A stretch of DNA of 64,000 bases from an uncultured Nostocoides sp. (GTDB lineage Bacteria > Actinomycetota > Actinomycetes > Actinomycetales > Dermatophilaceae), in NCBI GenBank assembly GCA_937873315.1, contig CALMQX010000035.1, positions 62,001-126,000 on the forward strand, written 5' to 3'. Below the pieces are notes generated by a model. That model made no database searches. It was not told where the DNA came from and saw only the letters and a list, made by a program, of their open reading frames with translations. Each line of letters opens with the position of its first letter. The first letter of the stretch is position 1. The translations under genes were made by a program, and so were the position numbers. Of this stretch, positions 26,630 to 34,956 are shown piece by piece.

Positions 26630-27610
26630 ATGCCCCGCGCGCTGATCACCGGCATCACTGGTCAGGATGGCCTCTACCTCGCCGAACTTCTGTTCGCCAA
26701 GGGGTACCAGGTGCACGGGGTGATCCGTGGGCAGAACAACCCCAAGCGCGCGCTCGTCGAGGCGACCGTGCCCGAGGTGATCTTGCACACGGGCGATCTC
26801 ACCGATCTCTCCAGCCTGCTGCGGGCCATGAGTTCGGCGCAGCCGGACGAGGTCTACAACCTGGGTGCGGTTTCCTTCGTCGCCTACTCCTGGGAGAACG
26901 CCCACCTGACCACCGAGGTGACCGGCACCGGGGTCCTCAACATGCTCGACGCAGTCCGGCTGTATGCCGGTGACGAACCCTCCCGGGTGCGCTTCTACCA
27001 AGCCTCGTCCTCGGAGATGTTCGGCAAAGCCCACGATGTGCCGCAGCACGAGAAGACCCTCCTCTGGCCCCGCTCGCCGTATGGCGTGGCCAAGGTCTTT
27101 GGTCACTACATGACGATCAACTACCGGGAGTCCTACGGCATGCACGCCTCCAGCGGCATTCTGTTCAACCACGAATCACCGCGCCGGGGACCGGAGTTCG
27201 TCACCCGCAAGATCTCCCTGGCCGTGGCATCGATCGCGTTGGGTCTGCAGAGCGAATTGGTCATGGGCAACCTCGAGGCGAGCCGCGACTGGGGTTTCGC
27301 GGGCGACTACGTCGAGGGGATGTGGCGCATGCTGCAACAACCCCGCGGCGATGACTACGTCCTGGCGACCGGCCATACCCACACCATCCGCGACTTCCTC
27401 GACGCCGCCTTCGCGCACGTCGGGATTGCGGACTGGGAGCGTTACGTCCGCCAAGACCCGCAGTTCATGCGGCCCGCCGAGGTGGACCTCCTCGTCGGTG
27501 ACGCGAGCAAGGCGCGCGACATCCTGGGCTGGCGGCCGACGGTCAGCTTCGGCGAGTTGGTGGCCATGATGGTCGACGCTGATCTCGCCGCCCTGAAGGC
27601 CTCTTCGTGA
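26630..27610 (+). CDS. gmd: GDP-mannose 4,6-dehydratase
   Basis: A 326-residue extended SDR converting GDP-D-mannose to GDP-4-keto-6-deoxymannose, the precursor of GDP-fucose, GDP-rhamnose and related sugars. NADP site TGITGQDG at 7-14; catalytic Ser/Glu in ASSSEMFGK and YGVAK with Tyr151 and Lys155. The family-specific NHESPRRGPEFVTRKI is present. GGAGAG in the 55-nt gap is its ribosome site. It is followed without a gap by a paralogue. Confidence 0.93.
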   Translation: MPRALITGITGQDGLYLAELLFAKGYQVHGVIRGQNNPKRALVEATVPEVILHTGDLTDLSSLLRAMSSAQPDEVYNLGAVSFVAYSWENAHLTTEVTGTGVLNMLDAVRLYAGDEPSRVRFYQASSSEMFGKAHDVPQHEKTLLWPRSPYGVAKVFGHYMTINYRESYGMHASSGILFNHESPRRGPEFVTRKISLAVASIALGLQSELVMGNLEASRDWGFAGDYVEGMWRMLQQPRGDDYVLATGHTHTIRDFLDAAFAHVGIADWERYVRQDPQFMRPAEVDLLVGDASKARDILGWRPTVSFGELVAMMVDADLAALKASS

Positions 27611-28578
27611 CCGAGCCCATCGTCGCCCTCATCACCGGTGTCGGGGGCCAGGACGGTGGGTACCTTGCCGAGCGGCTGATCCAGGACGGGTATGCCGTGT
27701 GGGGTCTGGCCCGCGATGTCGACGCGGTCACTGACGTCCCCGCGGGTGTCCGACTGGTCACTGGGGATCTGTGCGACCGGCCAGCCATCGCCCGGTTGTT
27801 GACGCAGTGTGCGCCGTCGATGGTCTTCAACTTGGGCGGACAAAGTTCGGTGGCCGCATCCTGGCGGGATCCCGACGGGACCATGGCCGTCAACGCCCAC
27901 GCGGCCACGGCGCTGCTGGAGGAGTGCGCCGACCTGCAGGAGCGCCTCGGCCGGCAGGTCGCAGTGGTGCAAGCCGCGAGCGCTGAGATCTTCGGTCAGC
28001 CGGCCACCAGCCCGCAGGATGAGGCGACCCCGATCGCCCCGGTCAGCCCCTACGGCCAGTCCAAGGCCATCGCCCACGCAGCGGTGGAGCACTGGCGCGA
28101 TCGTGGGCTGCACGCATCCTCGCTCATCCTGTACAACCACGAGTCCCCGCGCAGACCAGCGAGCTTCGTGACCCGCAAGATCACCTCGACCGTGGCTCGC
28201 ATCGCGGCCACCGGGGAAGGAGAACTTGTGCTCGGCAACCTGGCGGCCCGTCGCGACTGGGGCTGGGCGCCGGACTATGTCGATGCCATGCTCCGGGCTG
28301 CCACGCGCGTCGAGCCCGACACCTATGTCATCGCCACCGGTCGCACCCACGCGGTCGAGGATTTCGTGCGCGCCGCCTTCGAGCACGCGGGGGTGACCGG
28401 GTGGTCCGCGCGTGTGCGCAGCGATCCGGAGTTCTTCGTCCCGAGCGATCCCACCGAGCAGTGCGGCAATGCCGCCAAGGCCACTGACCTGCTGGGTTGG
28501 CAACCCCAGAAGGACTTCGAGGACATCGTCGCGGCTATGGTTGACGCCGACCTGGCGCGCTTGACGAGTGGGGATTGA
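27607..28578 (+). CDS. Second GDP-mannose 4,6-dehydratase-like SDR
   Basis: A 323-residue paralogue of the gene just upstream. It keeps TGVGGQDG at 10-17, Tyr149 and Lys153 in SPYGQSK, an AASAEIFG catalytic strand and NHESPRRPASFVTRKI, but it has diverged widely elsewhere. GTG start overlaps the first gene by 4 bp. It may be a second dehydratase, or it may have shifted to a later step such as 4-keto reduction or epimerisation. No separate GDP-fucose synthase or Rmd gene is in the window. Confidence 0.82.
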   Translation: MTEPIVALITGVGGQDGGYLAERLIQDGYAVWGLARDVDAVTDVPAGVRLVTGDLCDRPAIARLLTQCAPSMVFNLGGQSSVAASWRDPDGTMAVNAHAATALLEECADLQERLGRQVAVVQAASAEIFGQPATSPQDEATPIAPVSPYGQSKAIAHAAVEHWRDRGLHASSLILYNHESPRRPASFVTRKITSTVARIAATGEGELVLGNLAARRDWGWAPDYVDAMLRAATRVEPDTYVIATGRTHAVEDFVRAAFEHAGVTGWSARVRSDPEFFVPSDPTEQCGNAAKATDLLGWQPQKDFEDIVAAMVDADLARLTSGD

Positions 28579-28588
28579 CGTAGCCTCG

Positions 28589-29713
28589 ATGACCTCCGAC
28601 AGCTCGCGGCCACGGGTCGCCATCGCCCACGACTACCTCACCCAACGGGGTGGGGCGGAACGTGTGGTGCTGGCGATGCTGCGGGCCTTCCCGGATGCCG
28701 TCATCCACACCACCTTGTACGACCCGGAACTCACCTACCCGGAGTTCAAGGACGCCCTCATCGTGCCGTCCGCGCTGAACTCGATTCGACCGTTTCGACG
28801 GCACCACCGCCTCGCGTTGCCCTTCCTGCCCTTGGTGAGCGAGTCGATCACGATTGACGCCGATGTGGTCCTGGTCTCCAGCAGCGGTTGGGCCCACGGG
28901 TTCGCCACCTCCGGTCGGCGACTGGTGTACTGCTACAGCCCGGCGCGCTGGCTCTATGAGACCGCCGACTACCTGGGCAATGACCCCCGCCGAAGCCTGA
29001 CCGGCCTCGCTCTGCTCGCCATGCGTCCCGGACTGCGGGCCTGGGACCGTCGGGCTGCCGCTAGCGGCGATCACTATCTGGCCATCTCCCGCGTCGTCCA
29101 GGAGCGGATCCGGCGGGTGTACGCCATCGAGGCGCCCGTGGTCCCGGCGCCTCATTCGATGGATACCGACCTCCCGCAGACGCCAGTCCCCCAGGCCAGC
29201 GGCGACGGGCCGTTCTACCTCATGGTCTCCCGCCTCCTGCCCTACAAGAATGTCGACGCCGCGGTCCGCGCGTTCGCCGAACTCCCGGCCAGGCTCGTCG
29301 TGGTCGGCTCGGGGCCACTGGAGCAGCCGTTACATGCCATGGCCACACCCAATGTCACCTTTGTCAAAGGGATCCCGGACGCCGAGCTCCGCTGGCTGTA
29401 TGCCCACTGCGCGGCCGTGATCGCGCCCAGCCATGAGGACTTCGGGCTCACCCCGCTGGAGGGTGCGGCCTACGGGCGACCGGCGCTGACCCTACGCGGC
29501 GGTGGCTATCTGGACACCGTGGTCGAGGGAGTAACCGGTGCGCACTTCGAGGAGCCGACACCCGAGCTGATCGCCGAGGCGGTGGCCGCTGATCTCGGCC
29601 GTACCTGGGATCCCGAGCCGATTCAGGCGCACGCGCGATCCTTCTCGGAAGAGCACTTTGCTCGCCGACTGCGCGCTGAGGTCGATCGGCTGCTCGCTGA
29701 CCCCGCTGGCTAG
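28589..29713 (+). CDS. Glycosyltransferase family 4
   Basis: About 374 residues. ATG 28589 (TSDSSRPRVAIAHDYLTQRGG) is preferred; a GTG at 28568 is possible and would overlap the upstream gene. It has the WbaZ/WcaI-type N-terminus AIAHDYLTQRGGAERVV, then YCYSPARWLYE, FYLMVSRLLPYKNVDAAVRAF, and PSHEDFGLTPLEGAAYGRPALTL as the donor site. The YSP(A/P)RW..YE motif is common in GDP-mannose-using transferases, which fits the gmd genes next door. Its TAG stop shares a CTAG with the convergent kinase gene. Confidence 0.9.
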   Translation: MTSDSSRPRVAIAHDYLTQRGGAERVVLAMLRAFPDAVIHTTLYDPELTYPEFKDALIVPSALNSIRPFRRHHRLALPFLPLVSESITIDADVVLVSSSGWAHGFATSGRRLVYCYSPARWLYETADYLGNDPRRSLTGLALLAMRPGLRAWDRRAAASGDHYLAISRVVQERIRRVYAIEAPVVPAPHSMDTDLPQTPVPQASGDGPFYLMVSRLLPYKNVDAAVRAFAELPARLVVVGSGPLEQPLHAMATPNVTFVKGIPDAELRWLYAHCAAVIAPSHEDFGLTPLEGAAYGRPALTLRGGGYLDTVVEGVTGAHFEEPTPELIAEAVAADLGRTWDPEPIQAHARSFSEEHFARRLRAEVDRLLADPAG

Positions 29714-31197
29714 GCTTCGGGTTGACCGCCCACGCGCACCGGCTCGTCCTTGGTGGACTCCGCCGAGACCGCACCGCGACGGCCACCCCGACGGCCGCGA
29801 CGCTTCCCGGGGCCGTAGTAGTACTGGCTGGACTTGTAGTTGCCGTACCCGTACCCGTACCCGTACACCACGCCGGAGATGGCCTTGCGCGGCGCCATAT
29901 TGAGGATGACCCCTAGGACGGTGCCGCCCACATGGCCCATCACCTTGGTGCACTGGCGCACCTGCTCCTTGTGGGTGCGGCCAACGGCAAAGACCAGTAG
30001 GGCCCCATCGGACATCGCGGTGAGCAGGCCGGCATCCGTGACCGGAAGCAGCGGGGGCGCGTCCAGAATCACCACGTGCGTGCGACTGAGCTGCTCGATC
30101 AGCGACTGCATCCGCTGCGAGCCCAACAGTTCGCTGGGGTTGGGCGGGATCCGTCCGGCGGTGATCAGGCTGACATTGGGCTGATCGGTGTCCTGGAGGG
30201 CGTCCTCGATACTGATTTGCCCGGAGAGGATCTGGGTCAACCCGATGGATCCGTGCCGGTCAAAGATCGTGGCCAGCATGGGCCGACGGAGATCCGCGTC
30301 AATGAGCACCGTGGGCTGGCCGCCCTCACCCAGCACCCGCGCCAGGGTGGCTGAGATCGTCGACTTGCCTTCCCCCGGGTTCGCGCTGGTAATGACGATG
30401 CTGCGCGGCGGGTGATCGACATTGACGAAGCGCAGGTTGGTCCGGAGCTGGCGGAAGGACTCCGAGGCCCAGCCGAGTCGAGCGAGGTGTCCACGACCCT
30501 TGCTGGCCCGCAACTCGGGCGTGGTCGGCACAATCGACAGGACCGTGCCGCCTTCGTTCTCTTCGACGTTCTTGACGGTCCGCACGCGGGTATCCAGGAT
30601 CCGGCGCAGGAAGATCCACGCCAGCAGCAGGCCCAAGCCGCCGGCCACACCGGCCAGCACGTACTTACGGACATTGGGCCCGATCTGGGCACCCGGCAGC
30701 GCACTCTCGATGGGAACGATCCGAACCAGCGCCTGCTGACCCGGCTTGGCTGCACCGCCGAGTTCGAGCTCATTGGCGGTGTCCGCGATGGCGCGGGTGA
30801 AGGCGTCCGCGAGAGCTTGTGCCTCGGTCGGGGTCGGGCCGAGCGCGGTCACCCGGATCATGTTCGAACCCTCGAGCATGGAGGCATTGACCCGACCGAC
30901 GATCTCACTGGGGGTGGCTTGAATGCCGGTGTCCTCGATGGCGCGTTGGGCGACCTTGCGGGTCTGGGCCAGCGGCACGTAGACCGACGCCTTGCTTGAG
31001 GTCACCGCCGAGTTGGCCATCACCTGGCCGATATCGGTCTGGCTGGCGCCCGAGACGATATACCCGCTGGCGTCGGCCTGGTACACCGGCGGCAGGGTCC
31101 GGGCGTAGCCATAGGCGGCGGCGCCGCCGAAGACCGCGGCGAGCACGAGCCAGAGCGCGTTGGCCCGCAGGATGCGGACGACGTCGACAAAGGTCAC
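29710..31197 (-). CDS. Polysaccharide co-polymerase / BY-type tyrosine autokinase (Wzc-like)
   Basis: A 495-residue single-chain protein. Membrane helices near 14-33 and 178-197 enclose a Wzz-type domain. The kinase has Walker A SANPGEGKST at 271-280, Walker A' VLIDADLRRPM near 297-307 and Walker B VVILDAPPLLP. A tyrosine cluster with eight Tyr lies at 445-461 (YGYGYGYGNYK, then QYYYG), followed by a basic tail. Such kinases control chain length and export through autophosphorylation. No partner phosphatase is visible here. It is transcribed against the polysaccharide locus. Confidence 0.93.
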   Translation of the reverse strand: MTFVDVVRILRANALWLVLAAVFGGAAAYGYARTLPPVYQADASGYIVSGASQTDIGQVMANSAVTSSKASVYVPLAQTRKVAQRAIEDTGIQATPSEIVGRVNASMLEGSNMIRVTALGPTPTEAQALADAFTRAIADTANELELGGAAKPGQQALVRIVPIESALPGAQIGPNVRKYVLAGVAGGLGLLLAWIFLRRILDTRVRTVKNVEENEGGTVLSIVPTTPELRASKGRGHLARLGWASESFRQLRTNLRFVNVDHPPRSIVITSANPGEGKSTISATLARVLGEGGQPTVLIDADLRRPMLATIFDRHGSIGLTQILSGQISIEDALQDTDQPNVSLITAGRIPPNPSELLGSQRMQSLIEQLSRTHVVILDAPPLLPVTDAGLLTAMSDGALLVFAVGRTHKEQVRQCTKVMGHVGGTVLGVILNMAPRKAISGVVYGYGYGYGNYKSSQYYYGPGKRRGRRGGRRGAVSAESTKDEPVRVGGQPEA

Positions 31198-31281
31198 CAG
31201 GAGTCCTCAAAGTGGCGGGCCCGTCGACTGCCGCGGGCCCCAGCGAGCAGGGACTGAGCCAGTCTACGTCGCGGCGCCGCC

Positions 31282-31287
31282 TAGAGT
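31282..31287 (+). promoter_or_regulatory. Probable -10 of the nucleotidyltransferase/PqqD-like unit
   Basis: TAGAGT, then 6 nt (GAGGCC), then the ATG at 31294. It fits the leaderless pattern. No clear -35. Confidence 0.5.
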
Positions 31288-31293
31288 GAGGCC

Positions 31294-32058
31294 ATGGCGC
31301 AGCCCGCGATGATTCCGCTGTGGATGCGGATGCGCCTGGCGCATGCGGTCGTCCAGGCCATCGCCGAGTCCGCGGGTGTGGATCTGCTGCACATCAAAGG
31401 GCCAGCCGTCAGGGCAGGGCTGCGTTCCCGCCCCAGTGAGGGCACCGATGTCGATGTCATCGTCCGGCCGGCCCACGTCGATCGGCTGCTGAGCGCGCTG
31501 ACCAGCCGCGGTTGGACGATTCAGCACCCCTTCACGCAGAGTTCCGCTTTCGATCACGCCGCCACCTTGCGTCATCCCACCTGGGCTTATGTCGACCTGC
31601 ATCGCTTCTTCCCGGGGCTCGCGGCCGACCCGGTACGCAGCTTCGACGTGCTCTGGGAGCGACGCGAGGAGGAGATGCTGGCCGCGCGCCCGTGCCCAGT
31701 GCCGGATGTCGTCTCGCAGCGGCTCATCCTGCTGCTGCATGCGGCTCGAACACCCTCCGCGACCGGCCGACATCCTGACGTCGAGGTGAACTGGTTCGAG
31801 CTCACCGAACCAGAGCGAGCGGAGGTGGCCGCGCTCGGGGCCGACCTCGGCGCCGAGGTCGGGTTGGCCGCTGCGCTGGGCACCCTTGATGCCCACCGAG
31901 GCACCCCCGAAGCGGCCCTGTGGGCCAGTTTCAGTAATCCCTCGGACCGGGTCGGACAGTGGGTAGCGCGCATCCGGGCAGCACCGACCTGGCGTGCTCG
32001 CGCACGGTTGAGCGGCCGGGCCGCGCAGGCCCTGGTCAGGGGGCTGAGCCGCCGATGA
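31294..32058 (+). CDS. Uncharacterised nucleotidyltransferase-family protein (NTP_transf_5-like)
   Basis: A 254-residue protein with LLHIKGPAVRAGL and GTDVDVIVRPAHVDRLLSAL, the pattern of the 'uncharacterised nucleotidyltransferase' family PF14907 (metal-binding DVDV in place of GSxxxGxxxDxD), and a WAYVDLHRFFPG segment. Members often occur in polysaccharide or peptide loci with a PqqD-like protein. The substrate is unknown. It overlaps such a PqqD-like gene by 4 bp. Confidence 0.75.
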   Translation: MAQPAMIPLWMRMRLAHAVVQAIAESAGVDLLHIKGPAVRAGLRSRPSEGTDVDVIVRPAHVDRLLSALTSRGWTIQHPFTQSSAFDHAATLRHPTWAYVDLHRFFPGLAADPVRSFDVLWERREEEMLAARPCPVPDVVSQRLILLLHAARTPSATGRHPDVEVNWFELTEPERAEVAALGADLGAEVGLAAALGTLDAHRGTPEAALWASFSNPSDRVGQWVARIRAAPTWRARARLSGRAAQALVRGLSRR

Positions 32059-32333
32059 CCGCGCGCTATGCCGTCTGCCCCGAGGTCGCCTGGGAGGTCG
32101 ATGATCGCGGGCCCGACCTCATCGCGGCCGCGGTCGTGCTGCCGGATGGCGAATTGCAGGTGCTCTTGGGCTCGGGGGGCGCGATCTGGGTGGAAGCCAC
32201 CAGCGCCACCGAAGCCTTTACGGCGGACGAGATGGCGGATCGTGTCGGTGCCACCGCGCAGGATCAACGGGTCAGCGTGCGGGCCTTCCTTGAGGAACTG
32301 ACCGCGCTCGGGCTGCTCGTCGCCAGCCAGTGA
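32055..32333 (+). CDS. PqqD-like small protein
   Basis: 92 residues from ATG 32055 (ATGA overlap). It shows VCPEVAWEVDDRGPDLIAAAVVLPDG, then a small beta region and a winged-helix-like C-terminus (VRAFLEELTALGLLVAS), as in PqqD-family and HPr-rel-A system proteins that carry peptides to modifying enzymes. No precursor peptide or radical SAM partner is nearby. The 3' 62 bp overlap the convergent VanZ-like gene. Confidence 0.62.
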   Translation: MTARYAVCPEVAWEVDDRGPDLIAAAVVLPDGELQVLLGSGGAIWVEATSATEAFTADEMADRVGATAQDQRVSVRAFLEELTALGLLVASQ

Positions 32334-32700
32334 TGATCAGCCCGCCCATGAGGGCACCTGCGGCATTGGTCGCCAGATCGGACCCGACCGCTTCGCGCCC
32401 CGGCAACAGGAGTGCCTGGCCGATCTCGACCAGCGCGCTCGCCGCGATGGCCAGCGCCACCACCCGGTGGACCCGTAACTGCGTAAACGCTGTGCAGACC
32501 AGCACGACCAGGGCGGTGAAGGCCAGCACGTTGAAGAGGAGCCCGTAGTGCTCCGGGAGCACCTGCGGCCCGAGGTAGGGCAGGAATCGGGTGTAGAACC
32601 AGACCGTGATCCGATTGATGGCCCACCCATTGGGCCACGCGAAGAGGACCGCCATCACCAGGACGTAGGCGGCCAAGGCACCTCGGGCGAACGACCTCAC
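32272..32700 (-). CDS. VanZ-like membrane protein
   Basis: A 142-residue protein with four hydrophobic segments (AAYVLVMAVLFAWP, LLFNVLAFTALVVLVC, VALAIAASALVEIGQALL, AAGALMGGLIITGW) and the VanZ-type hallmarks E-Q-x and D-L-A-T-N-A-A-G (EIGQALLLPGREAVGSDLATNAAG). The role of the family is unclear, apart from teicoplanin resistance in enterococci. It overlaps the DUF2017 stop at its start by 4 bp and the convergent PqqD-like gene by 62 bp. Confidence 0.85.
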   Translation of the reverse strand: MRSFARGALAAYVLVMAVLFAWPNGWAINRITVWFYTRFLPYLGPQVLPEHYGLLFNVLAFTALVVLVCTAFTQLRVHRVVALAIAASALVEIGQALLLPGREAVGSDLATNAAGALMGGLIITGWRRAARARSVPQGRPAR

Positions 32701-33326
32701 GAGTCCGGATGTACCGAGGCGAGCAGCGCGACGCTCAGCGTCTCTTGAAGCCAGGCCAGGAAGTCATACATCGCGACCAGGTGCACCAGCGGATGCGTTT
32801 GCGGATCGGCCATCTCGGCCAACTCGCGCTCGAGTGCCTCGGCGTCGCCTTCTTCGGTGATATCGAGGCGATCGGCGATGACCAGTCGGGCATCGGTGAG
32901 GGCGGTGGCGAAGCGCGCGGCCTCGGCGGGGCTGAGGGCAAACGGACCGCTGCGCCGCAGCGCCGCGATCGCCTGCATCAAGCCCTGACCCTTGCGCTCG
33001 CGGATCCCGAACTCGGTGAGCCTGCGGAATTCGTCAGCGACCGCGTCGTCCTCCCGAAACGCGGCCGGGATCAGCCGATCCAACGCCGGATCACGCTCAT
33101 CGGCTCCGTCGATGTCTGCGGGTTCACGGCCGAGCGGGCCGAGCTGAGCGACGATCGAGCCGAAGGCATCGGGCGCGGGAGCCTCCGACTGGGCCAGCGC
33201 CTGCGGTGCGACGATCTGGAGCACCTCGCCGAGGACCGAGGCGATGGCGGTGCGCTCTGCAGCGCTCAAGCCGGCGACATAGCGCAGCTTGGCGCCACGG
33301 CCCTTGGCGCGAAAAGCGCTGGCCAT
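32697..33326 (-). CDS. DUF2017 family protein
   Basis: About 209 residues. ATG 33326 shares one base with the clpS stop (TGATG), which sets the start. Recognisable parts are the acidic, alanine-rich middle, DPALDRLIPAAFREDDAVADEFRRLTE and the end MYDFLAWLQETLSVAL. DUF2017 is regularly adjacent to clpS in actinobacteria and may take part in ClpS-dependent proteolysis; that link is from context. Confidence 0.88.
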   Translation of the reverse strand: MASAFRAKGRGAKLRYVAGLSAAERTAIASVLGEVLQIVAPQALAQSEAPAPDAFGSIVAQLGPLGREPADIDGADERDPALDRLIPAAFREDDAVADEFRRLTEFGIRERKGQGLMQAIAALRRSGPFALSPAEAARFATALTDARLVIADRLDITEEGDAEALERELAEMADPQTHPLVHLVAMYDFLAWLQETLSVALLASVHPDS

Positions 33327-33616
33327 CACTGATCCTTCCGAAAGGTGGCCCACAGCCCGAAGCCGTGCATGGCCTCGGTGTCGGCTTCCATTGCCTCCCG
33401 CGATCCGGTCGACACCACGGCTCGCCCCTTGTGATGGACATCGAGCATGAGGGACTCGGCCTTCTCGCGCGAGTAGCCGAAATGACTCTGGAAGACCCAA
33501 CTCACGTACGCCATCAGGTTGACCGGGTCATTCCAGACGATGGTCACCCACGGGTGGTCAGGCGCCAGCTCGGCGTCCGACTGGGAGACCTCCTCGATGA
33601 CCGGGCTCAGTGACAC
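33326..33616 (-). CDS. clpS: ATP-dependent Clp protease adaptor ClpS
   Basis: 96 residues from GTG 33616. It delivers N-degron substrates to ClpAP/ClpCP. Core motif [24 protein letters not shown] is followed by A-E-x-x-[10 protein letters not shown], with the conserved ND and H of the N-degron pocket. First gene of clpS-DUF2017-VanZ. Confidence 0.93.
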   Translation of the reverse strand: MSLSPVIEEVSQSDAELAPDHPWVTIVWNDPVNLMAYVSWVFQSHFGYSREKAESLMLDVHHKGRAVVSTGSREAMEADTEAMHGFGLWATFRKDQ

Positions 33617-33646
33617 CGCACCAGGATACGGCCGTGGCACCCACGC

Positions 33647-34885
33647 TCAGCGCGACCAGGAAGCGGCATACACCCCGTCGTCGCAGGCGGCTCCGGCCTC
33701 GCCCAATTCCAGTGGCTTGAAGGTGTCCACCATGACCGCGGTCTCATCGAAGCGCTCCTTGCCCAGGGACGCCTCGGCGGCCCCCGGCTGCGGTCCGTGC
33801 GCGTGGCCGCCGGGGTGCAGCGAGACCGAACCGGCAGCGATCCCGGACCCCTTGCGGGCCTCGTAGTCGCCGTCGACATAGAACATGACCTCGTCGGAAT
33901 CCACATTGGAGTGGTAGTACGGCACCGGGATGGCCAACGGGTGGTAGTCCACCTTGCGGGGCACGAAGTTGCAGATCACGAAGTTCCAGCCCTCGAAGAC
34001 CTGGTGCGCCGGCGGAGGTTGATGCACCCGACCGGTGATCGGCTCGTAGTCGGCGATATTGAAGGCATAGGGGTACAGGCAACCGTCCCAGCCGACCACA
34101 TCAAGCGGATGATGCGGCTGGACGTGAATGGTCCCCAGGACGCCACCGCTGCTCTCCGGTCCGCCGCCACGGTGCTTGATCCACACCTCGGTTTCAGCAG
34201 CCGGATCTTCGCCGATGTCCTCGGCGAGCAGAGGGCCGGTGGGCACCCGCAGGTCCCGCTCGCAGTAGGGGCTGTGCTCGAGGAATTGCCCGTACTTCGA
34301 CAGGTACCGCTTCGGCGGCGCGATGTGGCTATTCGCCTCGATGATGATGGCCCGCAGTGGGTCCTTGGAGCGGCGCGGAAGCCAACGGTGCGTGGTGGCC
34401 CTCGGGATGATGACGTAATCGCCCTGACCCACCTCGAGGGCACCAAAGACGGTCTCCACCCGGGCCTTGCCGCGCTCGATGTAGACGCATTCATCGCCGA
34501 TGGCATTGCGGTACCACGGGCTGGGGGCGCCGGCCAGGACGTAAAGCAGGCGGACGTCAGCATTAGCCAGCAGGAGCCGGCGGCCGGTGACGAGGTCGGT
34601 CGCCCGGGCGCCCTTGGCCGTGAACACCAGGTCGTGCGGACGCAGGTGGCGCGGCAACAGCGGGTGGTTGGGGACGGTGTCGAGATTGCCCACGGACCAG
34701 GAGCGATAACCGCTGATCGTTGCCGGGATGCTGCGGTGATAGAGCAGCGAGGAGTCCGAGCTGAAGCCCTCCTCGCCCATCAACTCCTCGTGATAGAGCT
34801 CCCCGGCCTGCTTCCCCCGGGCCGGTCGTCGATGCTGGGTATGCCGCTTGGGCGGGATGCTGCCCATCGACTGGTAGTGCGCCAC
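33647..34885 (-). CDS. hmgA: Homogentisate 1,2-dioxygenase
   Basis: A 412-residue Fe(II) enzyme that opens homogentisate to maleylacetoacetate in tyrosine and phenylalanine breakdown. The C-terminal cupin carries iron ligands in PYYHSNVDSDEVMFYVDG and HPGGHAHGPQPG. EGWNFVICNFVPRK and DYVIIPRATTHRW are family segments. GTG start with an upstream GAGGTG. Somewhat shorter than the human enzyme, as in other actinobacterial versions. Confidence 0.93.
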   Translation of the reverse strand: MAHYQSMGSIPPKRHTQHRRPARGKQAGELYHEELMGEEGFSSDSSLLYHRSIPATISGYRSWSVGNLDTVPNHPLLPRHLRPHDLVFTAKGARATDLVTGRRLLLANADVRLLYVLAGAPSPWYRNAIGDECVYIERGKARVETVFGALEVGQGDYVIIPRATTHRWLPRRSKDPLRAIIIEANSHIAPPKRYLSKYGQFLEHSPYCERDLRVPTGPLLAEDIGEDPAAETEVWIKHRGGGPESSGGVLGTIHVQPHHPLDVVGWDGCLYPYAFNIADYEPITGRVHQPPPAHQVFEGWNFVICNFVPRKVDYHPLAIPVPYYHSNVDSDEVMFYVDGDYEARKGSGIAAGSVSLHPGGHAHGPQPGAAEASLGKERFDETAVMVDTFKPLELGEAGAACDDGVYAASWSR

Positions 34886-34930
34886 GGGTCCACCTCACTG
34901 GATCGAACCGGATGTCCTCTCTTCAGCCTA

Positions 34931-34942
34931 CGGGTTAACCCG
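34931..34942. promoter_or_regulatory. 12-bp perfect palindrome upstream of hmgA
   Basis: CGGGTTAACCCG, 46 bp before the hmgA start and 15 bp after the stop of the upstream glycosyltransferase. It could be an operator for hmgA or part of a terminator. I see no matching copy at hppD. Confidence 0.35.
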
Positions 34943-34956
34943 GCGACACACCCGGG

